Source: Tachypleus tridentatus
Taxonomy: Eukaryota > Arthropoda > Merostomata > Xiphosura > Limulidae
NCBI RefSeq assembly: GCF_004210375.1
Contig: NC_134835.1
Span: forward strand, 70,586,447-70,650,446
Reading direction: 5' to 3'
DNA: 64,000 bases
The first letter of the stretch is position 1, and each line of letters begins with the position of its first letter. The position numbers were made by a program, and so were the translations under genes. Under the pieces are notes generated by a model, which saw only the letters and a list, made by a program, of their open reading frames with translations, was not told the DNA's origin and ran no database searches. Below, in pieces: positions 11,801 through 24,345 of the stretch.

Positions 11801-12114
11801 GGTAAATTTCTTTCTGATCATTCGTGAAATATTCATAGAATAATTATTATAAAAATCGGTTAGATTAGCAACGTCTAATGTATAAAGAAAGAAGTGTGTT
11901 TTGGTAACACTACGTTCTAACAACAGCTTTAATGTCACGTTGCTCAGAAAAAGTATGTGGTGGTTAGTTTATACACTAAAATCATTCAGTATATAAAAAA
12001 ATTATAAACAACAAAACTGAAAAAAAAAACACAAAAAACTTGATTTATTAATTTAGAAGTTCTGTTGATTAAACAGATTTGTTTATAATTAAAAACGAGG
12101 GAGTTATAACAGAA

Positions 12115-12232
12115 AGCCCCCCGCTAGTAGATCGGTAAGTCTACGGATTTACAACGCTAAAATCACGGGTTCGATTCCCCTCGGTGGGCACAGCAGATAG
12201 CCCGAGCTGGTTTTGCTATGAGAAAAACACAC
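12115..12232 (+). mobile_element. SINE family B
   Basis: gatcggtaagtctacggatt, acaacgctaaaatcacgggt, gggcacagcagatagcccga. Well conserved. Confidence 0.85.
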
Positions 12233-12527
12233 TATAACAGAAAACAGCTTAATTCAGAAACGATTCAAGTTTGAAACTGAATCTATTTTTTACTTTCATG
12301 ACAATTTTTATGTATTTGGCTCTAGACTATGTGATCCTACATCTTCACTTCAGGTTTATTATATCAACTCTCATTACACTTCAAGGTTTCACGGCACCTC
12401 TTTCATGGCCCTCTATCACAGAAATAATAATGAACAAACGGTAATTGAGCAATTCTATCTGTATAAATGCATCCTGGGTTTTACGACTCTTCCTATTTTG
12501 AGAAATCATGCGTGACGTAATGCGTAT

Positions 12528-12640
12528 GTGTTTTCTTAGAGCAAAGCCACATCGGGCTATCTGCTGAGCCCAGTGAGGGGAATCGAACTCTTAATTTTAG
12601 CATTGTAACTCCGTGGAGTTACCGCTGGACTGGAGGGGTG
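12528..12640 (-). mobile_element. SINE family B
   Basis: gcaaagccacatcgggctat, ctgctgagcccagtgagggg, ttttagcattgtaactccgt. Confidence 0.85.
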
Positions 12641-13344
12641 TGTGACGTAATGCACACTGGCTGTTATACAGTAAAATACTATCATCTTCAAGAAATCTAG
12701 TTTGCTTATCAACCACAAACCAATTTCACAGGTGGTGGCAGTTAGAAACGGTTTAGTGGGTTAAAAAAAAAATTGGGAACATTTTTCCCCTTTATCATGC
12801 GCGTAGCTACTCTATTATAGTGGAGGCTAAATTCTAAACAACTGAGATAGATGTAATTAAAATCATTATAAATTTCTATTATAAAAGTTATTTAAGGTAC
12901 GAGTGAAGCATATCGCTTAAGCCCTCTTCCAATCTCATCTATTAAACTGAAACATCCAGTTTTCATTGCCACGTTCCAGAGAAGCAGTTACATACTAAAT
13001 AAATACGGGTGTTTATCACATATGATACATATTATGTTCTGTGAATCAGATGTGACGCACAGAGCAGGGAAGATGGTTAAAAATCTGGGGACTTCAGCCC
13101 TCTAATTAGCCCTACATCCAGCTACGTTTTAGTTTTGCGTTTTATATTTCTGTTCAGGCGAATTTTGAAAAAGCTAACTCTCATCGCAAACTCAGATTTC
13201 ATTGGATAAAATTAATATGTTTGCCTAGCAATTAAATTAATAAGGATTAGGATAGCAAGCTCAAAGCAATTCATAAGTCTAATCGAATTTTTAAATTAGG
13301 ATTTCGCAGGTATAGCCATCTTTTAGAACGATTTGTTTGTTTGT

Positions 13345-13455
13345 ACTTAAGTGCAAAGTTACACAATGGTATAACTGTGCTATGCTAACAACAGGTATCG
13401 AAATCTAATTTTTGGTGTTATAAGTCCGCAGAATTACCGTTATGCCAATAAAATG
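13345..13455 (-). mobile_element. SINE family B
   Basis: gtgcaaagttacacaatggt, caggtatcgaaatctaattt, ttataagtccgcagaattac. Confidence 0.75.
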
Positions 13456-13689
13456 GGGATAACACGGATTAGCGTTAATTTGGCAAAATGAATAAAATCG
13501 ACGAAGAAATATCCGTCAGTTACGTAGTCCACACACGAAGTCCAGCAAAGAAGGATGCAAGTGATGAGCTAAAAGTGTGTGTTTGGGTAAACAATACATC
13601 ATGTAGGTAAAGGTAATATAGAGATCAAATTAATATAACTTTAATACCAGTATCTATTTAAACACCCGGAATCGGATTCAAGTGTTATT

Positions 13690-14320
13690 AATTAATATCA
13701 TGAACGGATCAGGTTGTCACCGAGTTGCTGTCTGTACGTTGACTGTAAAGATATTTCCCCTCTTCGTGACGTACACATAATTTACAAGTTACTTAACTTC
13801 TGGCCGTACCGGGCCACCCTCACAGGTTTTAGAGGCATGCTGGCGTCCTGCTGTGCTGGAAACTTAGACACACGAGCGGTATCTTTGCATTCGTTTAGAC
13901 CTCGACCTTTTTTCCGTATTTGATCAATGGGTCGCCTTGCTCGTGGATTAATTAGCAAAAGTGGTCCTACCTAACTGTGATGCACGAGAAGCCGTGGGCC
14001 TCTAATTTTCCTACAGTACATAGAATCATTTACTCGTAACAATCTGGATGGTCAGAACTGAAATGCCCAATTTAACCCCAGCCAAGCTGCCCAGGGCGCA
14101 CTTCGCATGCCGGTAATCGTTTCATTCATGCGGTCGGTTTTTCGTGATGAGCGACCGGTTATAAAGCTGTATTCCACGAAAGACAGCTCCACTCTGACGT
14201 TGCTAACATCTACTATAAATTCAACAATCGACAGTGCGGCAACAAACAAAGGAAGGCCGTAAAGCGATCTGCCGACGAGCAAGACGCCAGAATAATGAGT
14301 GTACGAACTGAATAACAAAT
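13690..14320. other. GC-elevated, CpG-containing segment; possible exon or promoter
   Basis: Clearly richer in GC and CpG than its neighbours. A minus-strand frame (14052-14318) includes a hydrophobic run (GVLLVGRSLYGLPLFVAALS) and a plus-strand frame covers 13714-13923. I recognise no family, and no convincing splice sites bound either frame. It may be an unmethylated regulatory region or an unrecognised exon. Confidence 0.25.
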
Positions 14321-15518
14321 CTTTATAAAGATTTGCTGCGGGTCCAAACAGTCGACGATTGAATTAAGTGAAGACATAAAAGTAGATTATTGACTGCAAA
14401 TAATGAATCTTTTCACTCGGAGCTATTTAGACGAAGTTATAAACTGCTCACGACACTAAGTAGCATATCTATATACACGAAACTAACGAACCGTTTATGC
14501 GGTGAAATTTGATGGCGCATGCTCACAGCATGCACACATAGGTTAATCATGTGACCGAAGTATTTGCTAACAATCCTCAACAAAGGAGCGAGTCAGCTCA
14601 CCCAACTTGTGAGTCAAGTGAGAGAATAAAAGTCATTTTGTAAAGCATTAGATATTTCGTGATATAGGATTAGCCCTACCATCAACGTGCGTTTGTTTTA
14701 TTAAGTAGGTAATTGGAAAAGATGGTGCGTTTGCAAGCTCATTTATGCAAATATATGCGACTGTAATTATTCACGTGTCGTTCTATTACGACCTTCGTTT
14801 GGTAACAATTATTTAAATTGCGTAGGTCATTTTTATTCATGCACTTTTTTTGTACGCGGACCTCAAAAATTTGCGAACTGTAAGATGCAAATTACTCAAT
14901 AAAATTATATTTGTATAGGAAAACGTATTAAAGTAGTTACGTTTAAAGTGACGCGTGGATTAAATTTCTAATTTTAATTAAGAACCAATAAAAAAAAAAC
15001 GACTTACTTTATTTTCCCCTCATTTCATGTTGTAATGTACACAACTCCTTAAATCTTATGTAAAAAAATTATACTAATTTTTTCTGCAAAGACAAAAATA
15101 TAAACGAAATTAATTGATTGGTTAAAAGAAGCTAAGACTAGATGTACTTTCGCAGGGTCCCTGAAGTGTTCTCTTTGAAGAATAAGTGAAACTAAAATTA
15201 TGAGTGACCAATATTTTTATTTCTTGCCTTTGAAGTTCACATGTCTTGATTGTAGCCTACAGAGTGCATAATTCTACTTGTGATTTATGGCAAGCGATAG
15301 TTTTATTAACGTCATTCACTACAAATTATAGCGTTAAAGTGTTTCTTATGTCTACTCGCTGACTGACAGACAACACACTACTATATTGTGGTGCGAGTGG
15401 TTAAAACAAGTGACCCCCTCCAGACAGACTTCGGCAGTTTTCGAAGAAATAGTTTAAATTAACATTTTCACCCTGAATTCCTTGGAATTATGTTTAGAAT
15501 ATCGATGACAAAACGATT

Positions 15519-15791
15519 GTTTTTGGTTGTTTGTTTTTAATTTTGCGCAAAGCTACACGAGGGATAGCCATCCCTACTTTAGCAGTGTAAGACCAGAGGG
15601 ATGGTAGCTAGGCATCACCACCTACCGTCCATTGTTGGGCTACTCTTTTACCAACGAGTAGTGGGATTGACCGTAACATTATAACGCCCTCACAGATCAA
15701 AGGGCGAGCATGTTTAATGTGACGGGGATTCGAACCCGCGACCCTAAGGTTACGAGTCAAGCGCCTTAACCACCTGGTCATGTCGGGCCAA
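15519..15791 (-). mobile_element. SINE family A with target duplication
   Basis: Complete. Flanked by acaaaacgatt at 15508-15518 and 15792-15802, a perfect 11-bp duplication. Confidence 0.94.
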
Positions 15792-15825
15792 ACAAAACGA
15801 TTATATATTTCTTATACATTTAACA

Positions 15826-16048
15826 GACTCTACGGGTTGCGGGCTCGAATCCATCTCACCGAAGCTGCTTGCCCTTTCAACCTAAGAGACATTATAATAT
15901 GATAATCGATCTCACTGTGTGTTGGTAAATGAGTTGGCAGTAGATGGTGATTTGTTCGCTATCTGGCAGTCCTCTGGTATGACACTGTTGAATTGGGGAC
16001 GGCTCGGAGATATCCCTCAAGTATCTTTGCGCGAAAATTCAAAACAGG
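15826..16048 (+). mobile_element. SINE family A, 5'-truncated and diverged
   Basis: Begins in the tRNA-like head (ctacgggttgcgggctcgaa) and runs to gcgcgaaaattcaaaacag. Confidence 0.8.
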
Positions 16049-16067
16049 TTAAACCATTTAGTACCTC

Positions 16068-16195
16068 GAGCTCTCTAGTCGCTCAGCGTTAAATCTGAAG
16101 GCTTATAATGCTAAAACACGGGTTACGATACCCCTGATGGACACAGCACAGATAACTTATTATGTGCAGCTTTGCGCTTATCAAGAACTACACAG
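16068..16195 (+). mobile_element. SINE family B
   Basis: ctgaaggcttataatgctaa, gggttacgatacccctgatg, gtgcagctttgcgcttatca. Forms an inverted pair with the copy at 16260-16385. Confidence 0.75.
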
Positions 16196-16259
16196 TGAAT
16201 TGAGCATTTGCGAGGTTGTGACTGCTCTTTTTGTGGAATAATTGTAATGATTCGATGTT

Positions 16260-16385
16260 TTTGTTTACTGTTATTAAGCATAGTTATACAGTGGTTTATC
16301 TGTACTGTGCCCATCACATTATCAAAACCTGGTTTTTATCGTCAGAAGTCCTCATACTTACTGCTAAGCCGCTGAGGACGGGCAC
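16260..16385 (-). mobile_element. SINE family B
   Basis: acagtggtttatctgtactg, tgcccatcacattatcaaaa, cctcatacttactgctaagc. Confidence 0.7.
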
Positions 16386-16764
16386 AGTTTCAGTAGTGTG
16401 CCCTATTTATAGATTTGGAATGGTATCTCATGAAAATCGCTATTAAGATGCTAAAGTCCATTCATTTACAAGCTGATGCCATTATTAGATAGTTTTTTTT
16501 TCTAATATTTGTTTTAACACTGGGAGGATATAGGCTCAGTTTTATATGTATTTTAATATTAGAAAAAAATTACTTTTGATGTTAAGACAGGGAAGTTTTC
16601 ACTGGTTAAAGGAGAAACAATTAGAATGAAGTATTGAATTACCATTAGTCTGTGTTTTCCTGAGTATTGTAATTCAACGTGACCCGCTTTCTTAAGAAAG
16701 AAAGAAAAACACAGTGTACGTTCCCAGTTACTTATAACTGGATCGGTTCAATATTACTATAACA

Positions 16765-16885
16765 CACAGTTGGTCAGAAAGAAAGACCATTAAAACTTTA
16801 AACGCTAGAACTTGAGATTCGATCTATGCAGTGGGCACAATACCATCTTGCTAGACCACTCTTCAGCTTTGCTCTTAACAGTAAA
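16765..16885 (+). mobile_element. SINE family B, diverged
   Basis: ttaaacgctagaacttgaga, tgcagtgggcacaatacc, cagctttgctcttaacag. Confidence 0.5.
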
Positions 16886-17221
16886 AAAACATAAAACTTA
16901 CATTCAGCGGAGATGGAGAAGTGTAACATAATCCAAAGAATACTTACAAAAATATTATGAAATATAATTTTCTGAATAAACTTGATGTATAGAAAAGTAC
17001 TAATTCACAATAATCAAACCTAGCAGGTACTAGTAAAAATGATTTAAAAAACTGGAACAAGACAATGAAAATGTTAACAACATGTAAGGAAACTCGACAG
17101 AACTCCATTTGGTAGGAAAATTGTTAGCACCGTACAACAAAATTATTGGTTATGTTTTATAAAGAATTTTTTTCTAATTTTACAGAAGTAATAGATGAGC
17201 TAGACAATTAACGTGGAAAGG

Positions 17222-17488
17222 GTGTTTAATTTTTAATTTCGCGCTGAGCTACACGAGGGCTGTTTGCGCTAGCCATCTCTAATTTAGTAAAGTAAGACTA
17301 AAGAGAAGACAGCCAGCTAGTCATCACCACCCACCGCCAACTCTCGGACTATCTTTTACCAACGAATAATGGGATTGATCTCATATTATAACGATTGAAA
17401 GGGCGAGTATAGTTGTTGTAACGGTGACTCGAACCCGCGATCCTTAACTTACGAGTTGAGCACTCTAACCACCTGATCATGACTGGGG
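17222..17488 (-). mobile_element. SINE family A
   Basis: Contains ggctgtttgcgctagccatc, the catcaccacccaccgccaac block and the tRNA-like head ending at catgactggg. Confidence 0.88.
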
Positions 17489-17639
17489 GGTTGAGTGAAT
17501 AGCTTGCATCCCCCCCCACGGAGTTTGTTAGAGAATTCGATATTATCTATGGTTTAAAAATCCAAAATAAGACGGATGCTAAAGTGATAATATAAAAAAC
17601 AGACGAAATTTATTGTCGCATCAACTCCAATAACATTAT

Positions 17640-19975
17640 ACTGAATGTAATATTGAAGTGGTGTGTGAACAATGAATATTACCATAAAGGTATCACTTCT
17701 TTAATTCAGATTCTGTTTAGTAAGATGATATCATTCCAGATTACCAGATGCGATACCACTTCATTACAATGTACGCACAGTGCAGAATGGTTAATGAAAA
17801 TAACAATGGGTAATGCGTAATGCTACTTTATTGTAATTTTTATTCAGTAAAAAAAGATCATTGAAAGTTTTTTTACCAGTGGAGAATGTTCAACGAAAGT
17901 TCTCTAAGGTAAAGATACCTTACTTCGATTTTTCTTCAATGGAGTAAGATTACCAGATGTAATGAAACTCTACGGCAACTAATGTTTACTAGAGTATGAT
18001 AATTGGAACTTACAAATCTAATGCTACTTCATTGTAATTTATATTTAAAGAGGTGTGATCGTTGAAATTCATTAAATGCAATTAGTTATACAATAAATCA
18101 ATTTCCTCTCAGCGATCAGTTAAGATTAATGAATCTATTCTACGTCCCTTCATTGAGAGTAATAACTAAATATTCTCAAATGAAATGTTTATTTACTGAA
18201 ATTCATCTTCACTGGAGTGTGATGATGAAGACCACGAGATGAATTGCCTCTTTACAGAAAACTCTCTTCAATGAAGTATTACAATGTTAGAAAACAACCA
18301 GATGCGATGCTATTTTACTGTGATTTCTTCCGATTCAAATACGATTATTAAAAATTACCAATTGTAATGTAACTTCACCGCCACCTATTTTAGTGGGGTG
18401 TGATCATTTAGAATCACCAAATACAGCACTATTTCATTGAAATTTCTCTTCACTGAGACCTTCAACAGATGTTACCAAAAGTAATGCTATTTTACTGTTT
18501 ACTGAAATTTATATTAATTGCAAAATGGTCACTGAAGATTTTGAAATATAACGCTACTTTACTATAGTACTGAGATGTTCAACATATATTACCAAAAGCA
18601 ATGCTATTTTATTGTAGTGTCATCATTAAAGTGTCATAAATTTAATGCAATTTTTGGTAACTTCTCTTCCATAAGTATAATCTTTCAAATGTAAAGCTAA
18701 CTTGCCTCTTTACCTTTAGTAAGCATACCCCATTCAATTTTTCTTGAGTGAAGTATGTTTATTAAAGATCACCAAATGTACTGCTATTTTACATTTTCTC
18801 CTCATGAGGGTAACCGTTGAAAATTGCAAAATATAATATTACTTTACCCCATTTTTTTTGTTACGGGAGTTTGACGATTGAAGTTTATTAACGCATTTCT
18901 AAATTAGTGCAACCTGTTTTCATTGGAAATTGCAATTTCTCTTAAGTAAAATGTTTTAATTAAAGACTGACATGGGCCCAGCATGGCCAAGTGGTTTAAG
19001 GCGTTCGACTCGTAATCTAAAGGCCGCGGGTTCGAATCCCAGTCGCACCAAACATGCTCGCCCTTTTAGCCGTAGGAGCGTTATAATGTTACAGTCAATA
19101 CCACTATTCGTTGGTAAAAGAGTATTCCAAGAGTTGGCAGTGGGTGGTGATGACTAGCTGCCTTCCCTCTAGTCTTACACTGCTAAATTAGGGACGGCTA
19201 GCACAGATAGTCCTCGTATAGCTTTGTGCGAAATTCAAAAACAAACAAACAAGATTAACAAATTAACGCTATTATTTCTGCAATCTGTCTTCGATATAGT
19301 ATAATCATTGAATGTTTTCAAGATGTAATTCTACTTTACTAAATTTGTTTCTTTTCAGATGATAATAATAACCAAAAATATTGCTATTAGATTGAAGTTT
19401 ATTACCAAAGGTATTGCTATTAGACTGATGTATCTCTTCATTGGTTACGACAGCTGAAAATTACAAAATAAAATGCTACATTATATCAACCTCTCTCTAA
19501 CAGAACGTAATGATTGAAGATTATAAGACATGAAGTTACTTTACTGCAATTTCTCTTCAGTGCAAAATGATACTTGAAACTACAACGTAAAGCTTCTTTT
19601 ACTGCAATGTCTTTAGAATGAAGTAAGATCGTTGCAAATAAACCAATGTGAAAACGTATTGACACTTTACGGAAGACTATCATATGTAATGCTACAATAC
19701 AGCGACCTCTTTTCAGTGGAGTGCTATCATTGAAGATAATGAAACTTAATGCAATTAGTGCAATTTTCTTACAGGTGGTTACGATCGCTGTGGATTACCG
19801 TATGTGTCACTTATGTACTGCAACATTTTTAGAGTATTACCAAATGTAATGCTATTTTACTGGAATTCTTCATCAGTGGAGTGCATTCCAAATTTAAAGC
19901 TGTTTAGTGCGACTTCTTTTCAATAATGTACTGTCGTTCAAGGTTAAATTGAATGTTTATTTACTGCAAGTTACC
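17640..19975. repeat. Highly diverged tandem array, period about 60 bp, split by a SINE
   Basis: The same ordered words recur about every 60 bp across more than 2 kb: taccaaatgtaatgct, then attttactg, then aatttctcttca, then gtggagtgtgatcattgaa. Examples are near 17737, 17820, 18005, 18300, 18415, 18490, 18600, 19560, 19690 and 19850. The remaining units vary by substitution and indels. The SINE at 18974-19253 interrupts it. About 34 units are expected from the length. Not coding. Confidence 0.75.
18974..19253 (+). mobile_element. SINE family A inside the 60-bp array
   Basis: Complete and well conserved: gggcccagcatggccaagtg, gccgcgggttcgaatcccag, agcacagatagtcctcgtat, then (caaa)n tail. Satellite-like sequence continues on both sides. 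Confidence 0.94.
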
Positions 19976-20139
19976 CTAAGTGTTTTTGTAATAATTGTAA
20001 ACAATAGATCAAAGGCAAGTTAATTTTGCTTCGTTTTCACACAAGTTGTGTTTGATCATTGGAAACTTTCTCGATGATGCTAGTCTACAATACTACTACG
20101 ATAATTTTATGTGTTGTATAAAGATAGTTTAAGTTCTTT

Positions 20140-20232
20140 TTTGGTGTATGTTAATCACAAAGCTTTATAATGAGTTATCTATGGTATGTTGAACACGGAA
20201 ATCGAACCCCTAGTTGCAGCGTCATGAGCTCT
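20140..20232 (-). mobile_element. SINE family B, diverged
   Basis: atcacaaagctttataatga, gaacacggaaatcgaacccc. Confidence 0.5.
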
Positions 20233-20469
20233 CAATAGGAGTTTCCATAAAATAAAGGGTAACAAATAAATTACAGACGCAAGGAGACTTTATACTCCAT
20301 TTAATATTTCATTTTCGTGAAATATGAAACGTCTAAAGTTTAACAGGTACTCTTTCAAATGATACTAGTTGATGTGTACTTAATTATATATATATTTAAC
20401 TTTTACAATGCTTCCACCCAAACATTTTACACTCACGCTGTGATACAATGTAATCTTTAGAAATATTTG

Positions 20470-20740
20470 GCCCTGGTTGATTTACAGGTTGGTTAGGTAT
20501 AATTAATGGTTAGCGTGCCAGAATGTGGATCAGAGAATTCTCTATCACTGCCCCGTGCCAGCAAAAAGAAGAACAGAAATACCGCGCTCCGCATTTGAGG
20601 CTATACATGAGTTATAATGTGAAAAACAAAATTTTGATATGGAGTGAAGTAGCCCAAAAGCGGTAGTAGCTGTTGTTGCTGATTAGCCACCTTCCTTTCA
20701 AAACAAAATTAGAGATCGTTCGCGCAGATTACCTTTAATT
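20470..20740 (+). mobile_element. SINE with family A body but a different tRNA-like head
   Basis: The body (gttataatgtgaaaaac, gtagcccaaaagcggtag, gattagccaccttcctttc, cgcgcagattacc) follows family A. The head (ggttagcgtgccagaatgtg, gatcagagaattc) is not the catggccaagtggtt type. Diverged. Confidence 0.6.
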
Positions 20741-21921
20741 TATATTTATGAGAACATCCGATGTGAACCAGCCCAAACCCGGAGGATAAGCAACGAAAAC
20801 AAGGTTCATAACCTTCATTTTTCTTATCAGTGTGAGAAAAACAAAATTAACAAAGACTTCTTTTATTTTTGATTTTTTTCAAACAAAAACAGAAAAGAAA
20901 TAATTAAGGTATATTTAGTTCTGCACGATATGCCAATTGTAGAAGTCCAGAAAAACATTAAGTGACTTAACATTTTTAAAGCAACAAATAACTCATTATG
21001 AAGTCTTGTGTTTAACAAAAACCAAAGAATTTTTATACACTATACGAAATGTTCATAATAGTATTGTTACGGCTTATTCTATGTTTAGACTACTCAGTTA
21101 AAACAGAAAATTGCTGTTGTTATATAATACATAACCTGCAAGTTTGAACCATAAATATATTTAATTTCAAATTATTTAGAAATGTTAAACGGCTTACTTT
21201 CTGCTTGTAACACTATTACAGTAACAGTTCATTATTACCCATCTATATTGGCCTTATCTTACAAAATTGTTTGTTTTAAACTTGACCATTCTGAGGAACT
21301 TTACATTTACTTATTGTGTTATAACAAGAGAATACCGTATTTCGTTAGGAGTAGTAAAAGACAACAATGGTTTGAATACCATCTGACCACCGGATGATGC
21401 TTTTCAGATGCTTAAGTATCAGAGTTCATGTGTGTAATATTTAACTTAACTGTAGCCAAAACAACAATCAAACTCGAATATTATAGCATTAGTGAAACCA
21501 AATAAGTAACTTTTTTTCTAGTTCCAGTGTTTTTAATCTTGCAGTCTTCTTTGAGAAACATATAAAAATTTGTGCATTCGTCAACGTACGCGAAATTATC
21601 TACATGCAGTTCACACGAACAATCAATGTTGGTTATTGTAAACAAAATGGACGTAACTATATTCTTTGACTTCTAATAAACAAGTAATAGTAATAGTTGC
21701 TTAGATGAGCATTAAAGATGTAACTATGGTCTATAACTTATTTTTTTATGGGTTATTCAGCAGTAAACATGTCTTATTTTTCCTTCAAAACATTCGAATT
21801 GTTTATTCATACAGCATATTCATTTCTGTAATTCCAAACTGGCAGTGCCATCTGTCGATAGATATAAAAACTCTAAACAAATAAAACTGTTTGGAGGCAC
21901 TAGTAAACAACATAAATTGTT

Positions 21922-22045
21922 TTTCACATATAAGCACAAAGCTACAGAATGCACTAAGTGTGCTCTGCCCAACACGGGTGTCTGACGTCAGTTTCTAGAG
22001 TTATAAGCCTTCAGACATACTGCTGTGCCACTGGAGGTTGGTAAC
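21922..22045 (-). mobile_element. SINE family B
   Basis: taagcacaaagctacagaat, gtgctctgcccaacacgggt, gttataagccttcagacata. Confidence 0.75.
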
Positions 22046-22346
22046 ATGAGTGCATACTTGAGATGTTTTTTGTCAAATTTTTTTTCGGGTAAAATGAAAT
22101 GTAAAGTTTGGTGAAAAGAATTTAATTTCTTTATTCACTTATAAAATATCTGATTATAAAAATTAATCGCGCGAAGTTAAGAGCAAAGTATATCCTAATT
22201 ACATTTTCTCTCCAAAATTAAGAAATAAAACTAGATGAAAATTTGTTCATGGTGAATAGCACTTGTTTTGGAAATACTAACTAACTCTTTATGCTTCTCG
22301 TAAAACTTAAAAGAATATTTCAAGATATTTTTCGTACTCTAGTTTC

Positions 22347-22510
22347 TGGGATTAGCATGACCTGGTAGATAAAACTGTCGACTTGCAATTTATTGCTGAA
22401 CGTGCTCACCTTTTCAGCTATGGTAGCATTACAATGTGATGGTCAATCCCTCTATTTGTTGGTAAAGAGTATTCGGAGAATTGGCAGTGGATGGTGTTGA
22501 GAAGCTGCCT
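22347..22510 (+). mobile_element. SINE family A, diverged, 3'-truncated
   Basis: ttagcatgacctggtagata head, then acaatgtgatggtcaatccc and gaattggcagtggatggtg. Confidence 0.75.
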
Positions 22511-22549
22511 TCTCTCTATTTCAGCATTTCCCAAACTTTCCCAACTGTC

Positions 22550-22668
22550 CCTCGCTGGAACAGCGGTAAGTCTACGGATTTACAACGCTAAAATTAGGGA
22601 TTCGTTTCCCTCAGTGGACACAGCAGATGGCCCATTGCGGCTTTGCTATAAGAAAAACATACATACTT
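22550..22668 (+). mobile_element. SINE family B
   Basis: ggaacagcggtaagtctacg, ttacaacgctaaaattaggg, cacagcagatggcccattgc. Confidence 0.85.
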
Positions 22669-22904
22669 TGCCAACTAGAGACCAGTATATTTTTGTAATT
22701 TTTTTATGAAGTCCAAACTCTTCAAATACCTAATTAGATAGCCCTTTAAAACATTAGCATCAAGCTGGAACTAGCCATTTATGACTGACACTTATTTTCT
22801 TACCTTAAAAAACTCTATATATCACTCGATTCTATAGTTTTAACAATCTTCTTTTCCAAAACATGAAACATAATTTGGGCTGGTGTTATTAATCAACCCG
22901 TTGC

Positions 22905-23025
22905 CCTTCAGTGGCACAGCGGTATGGCTGCGGACTCGTATTGCTAAAAGTCGGGTTTCAGTACTGATGTGGGTAGAGAAACGGATAGTCTAAGCCTATT
23001 GTGTAACTTTGTAATTAATTAAAAT
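22905..23025 (+). mobile_element. SINE family B
   Basis: tcagtggcacagcggtatgg, tgcggactcgtattgctaaa, ttgtgtaactttgtaattaa. Confidence 0.75.
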
Positions 23026-24117
23026 CAAATAGACAAACAGATTATTCATCCTGTCAACAAAAAATACAAAAAAACCACTCAGATATTTCCGTCAACAAAA
23101 CACTACAAGAAGTCTATCAATCAAACTTATGAAATGCAATTAATAATCAGTAAGTTTGTATTACATATCAAAGCAATTAAATGTTTACAACTTTCAATAA
23201 ATGAATAGTAGCATGATATCGTACTTCTTCAAACAACACTGAAATTAAGGTGTAGGAATCTTTACCGTATCCAGTGTCTTCCACAATGTGGTTCTGATCT
23301 GTAGAAACTAATTGTGTTCTGCTTTTCTCTTCGTAAGAAATATTTATTGGGTTTCTGCAGATATTTTCACCATGGTTCTTCTAAAACGACACAGGATGAA
23401 TAATATTCAGCTTCAGATGACTTGTTTTAATCTGATAAGATTCACCTCATGAACATTCCTCTTTATCGCTCTATGTGTGGCATCCCAGTTTACCTTCAAC
23501 TTTGGGAGATACAAGTTGTGAAGCCATACTCAGAGCTACGACTTACGAGTGAATGTAATCAACCAAATTGGTGGTGTAGTGTACGTAAATTTGGTCATCT
23601 TCATCCTCAGAATGACCAAAGGAAGCAAACAGCATTTTTAAAATTAGATACTAGGGTTTATCATGTTTTACAGCACTATAACCCATCAGCAGGAATAACA
23701 GATGCTGGCTCAAACATAGGTAACTAGTTTTAAAACCAATTGATTATATCAATATAGCATTGCACGGCTGTTATCCAGATTGGAATGATTTCCATTATTT
23801 TACAAATTTCAGTACACAATTTTAAATTCTAAACAGAAGGAAAATCAATTCCATAAAAAGTCATTCTATAAGTTTCACGCGAGTGTTTCAGATTACTTAT
23901 GCATGTCTCTGTCTTCTATACAAAACAACCCATCTCTAATACGATATATTCACTTCCATTATTTGAATTTGGTACCAGACCAAGGATGAAAAAAATCTAA
24001 TTTCTCGTGTGGTTTAATTCCTTATCAAATGTGATAAGCTGGGTAGAACACTAGTATTAACTATAACTGTTCGTTGTGGCCTTTTCTAACTCTCCTTCTT
24101 ATACTGTGCAAGATTAT

Positions 24118-24345
24118 TGCTTGGTATGACTTTCGCTCAAAGCTACACGAGGGATATCTGCGCTAGTCGTCTATAATTTCGCAGTGCAAGACTAAAGAGA
24201 AGGCAGCTAGTTAGTCATCACCACTCACTGTCAAGTCTTAGGCTACTCTTTTACTAACACCTTCATGGCGAGTATATTTGGTGGGATGGACATTCGAACC
24301 CGCGACACTCAAATTACGAATCGAGCAACCTAACTACCTGGCCCC
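24118..24345 (-). mobile_element. SINE family A, internally deleted
   Basis: gagggatatctgcgctagtc, catcaccactcactgtcaag, then head with cattcgaacccgcgac and cctggcc. About 40 bp of the middle is missing. Confidence 0.85.

Noticed and set aside
18974..19060. tRNA-like sequence with A and B boxes, as a functional tRNA gene
   Set aside because: It is the head of a family A SINE. The same head recurs about 17 times with a common downstream body and tail.
18972..19157. 61-codon ORF GPAWPSGLRRSTRNLKAAG
   Set aside because: Translation of a SINE. The same peptide-like string appears wherever a family A head is read in this frame.
17640..19975. CRISPR-like array (regularly spaced repeats)
   Set aside because: The repeats are diverged throughout with no conserved repeat/unique spacer alternation, in a eukaryotic genome.
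23449..23727. 92-codon plus-strand ORF as a gene
   Set aside because: No recognised motif. The composition and neighbouring frames look like random open sequence, although a gtaact follows it.
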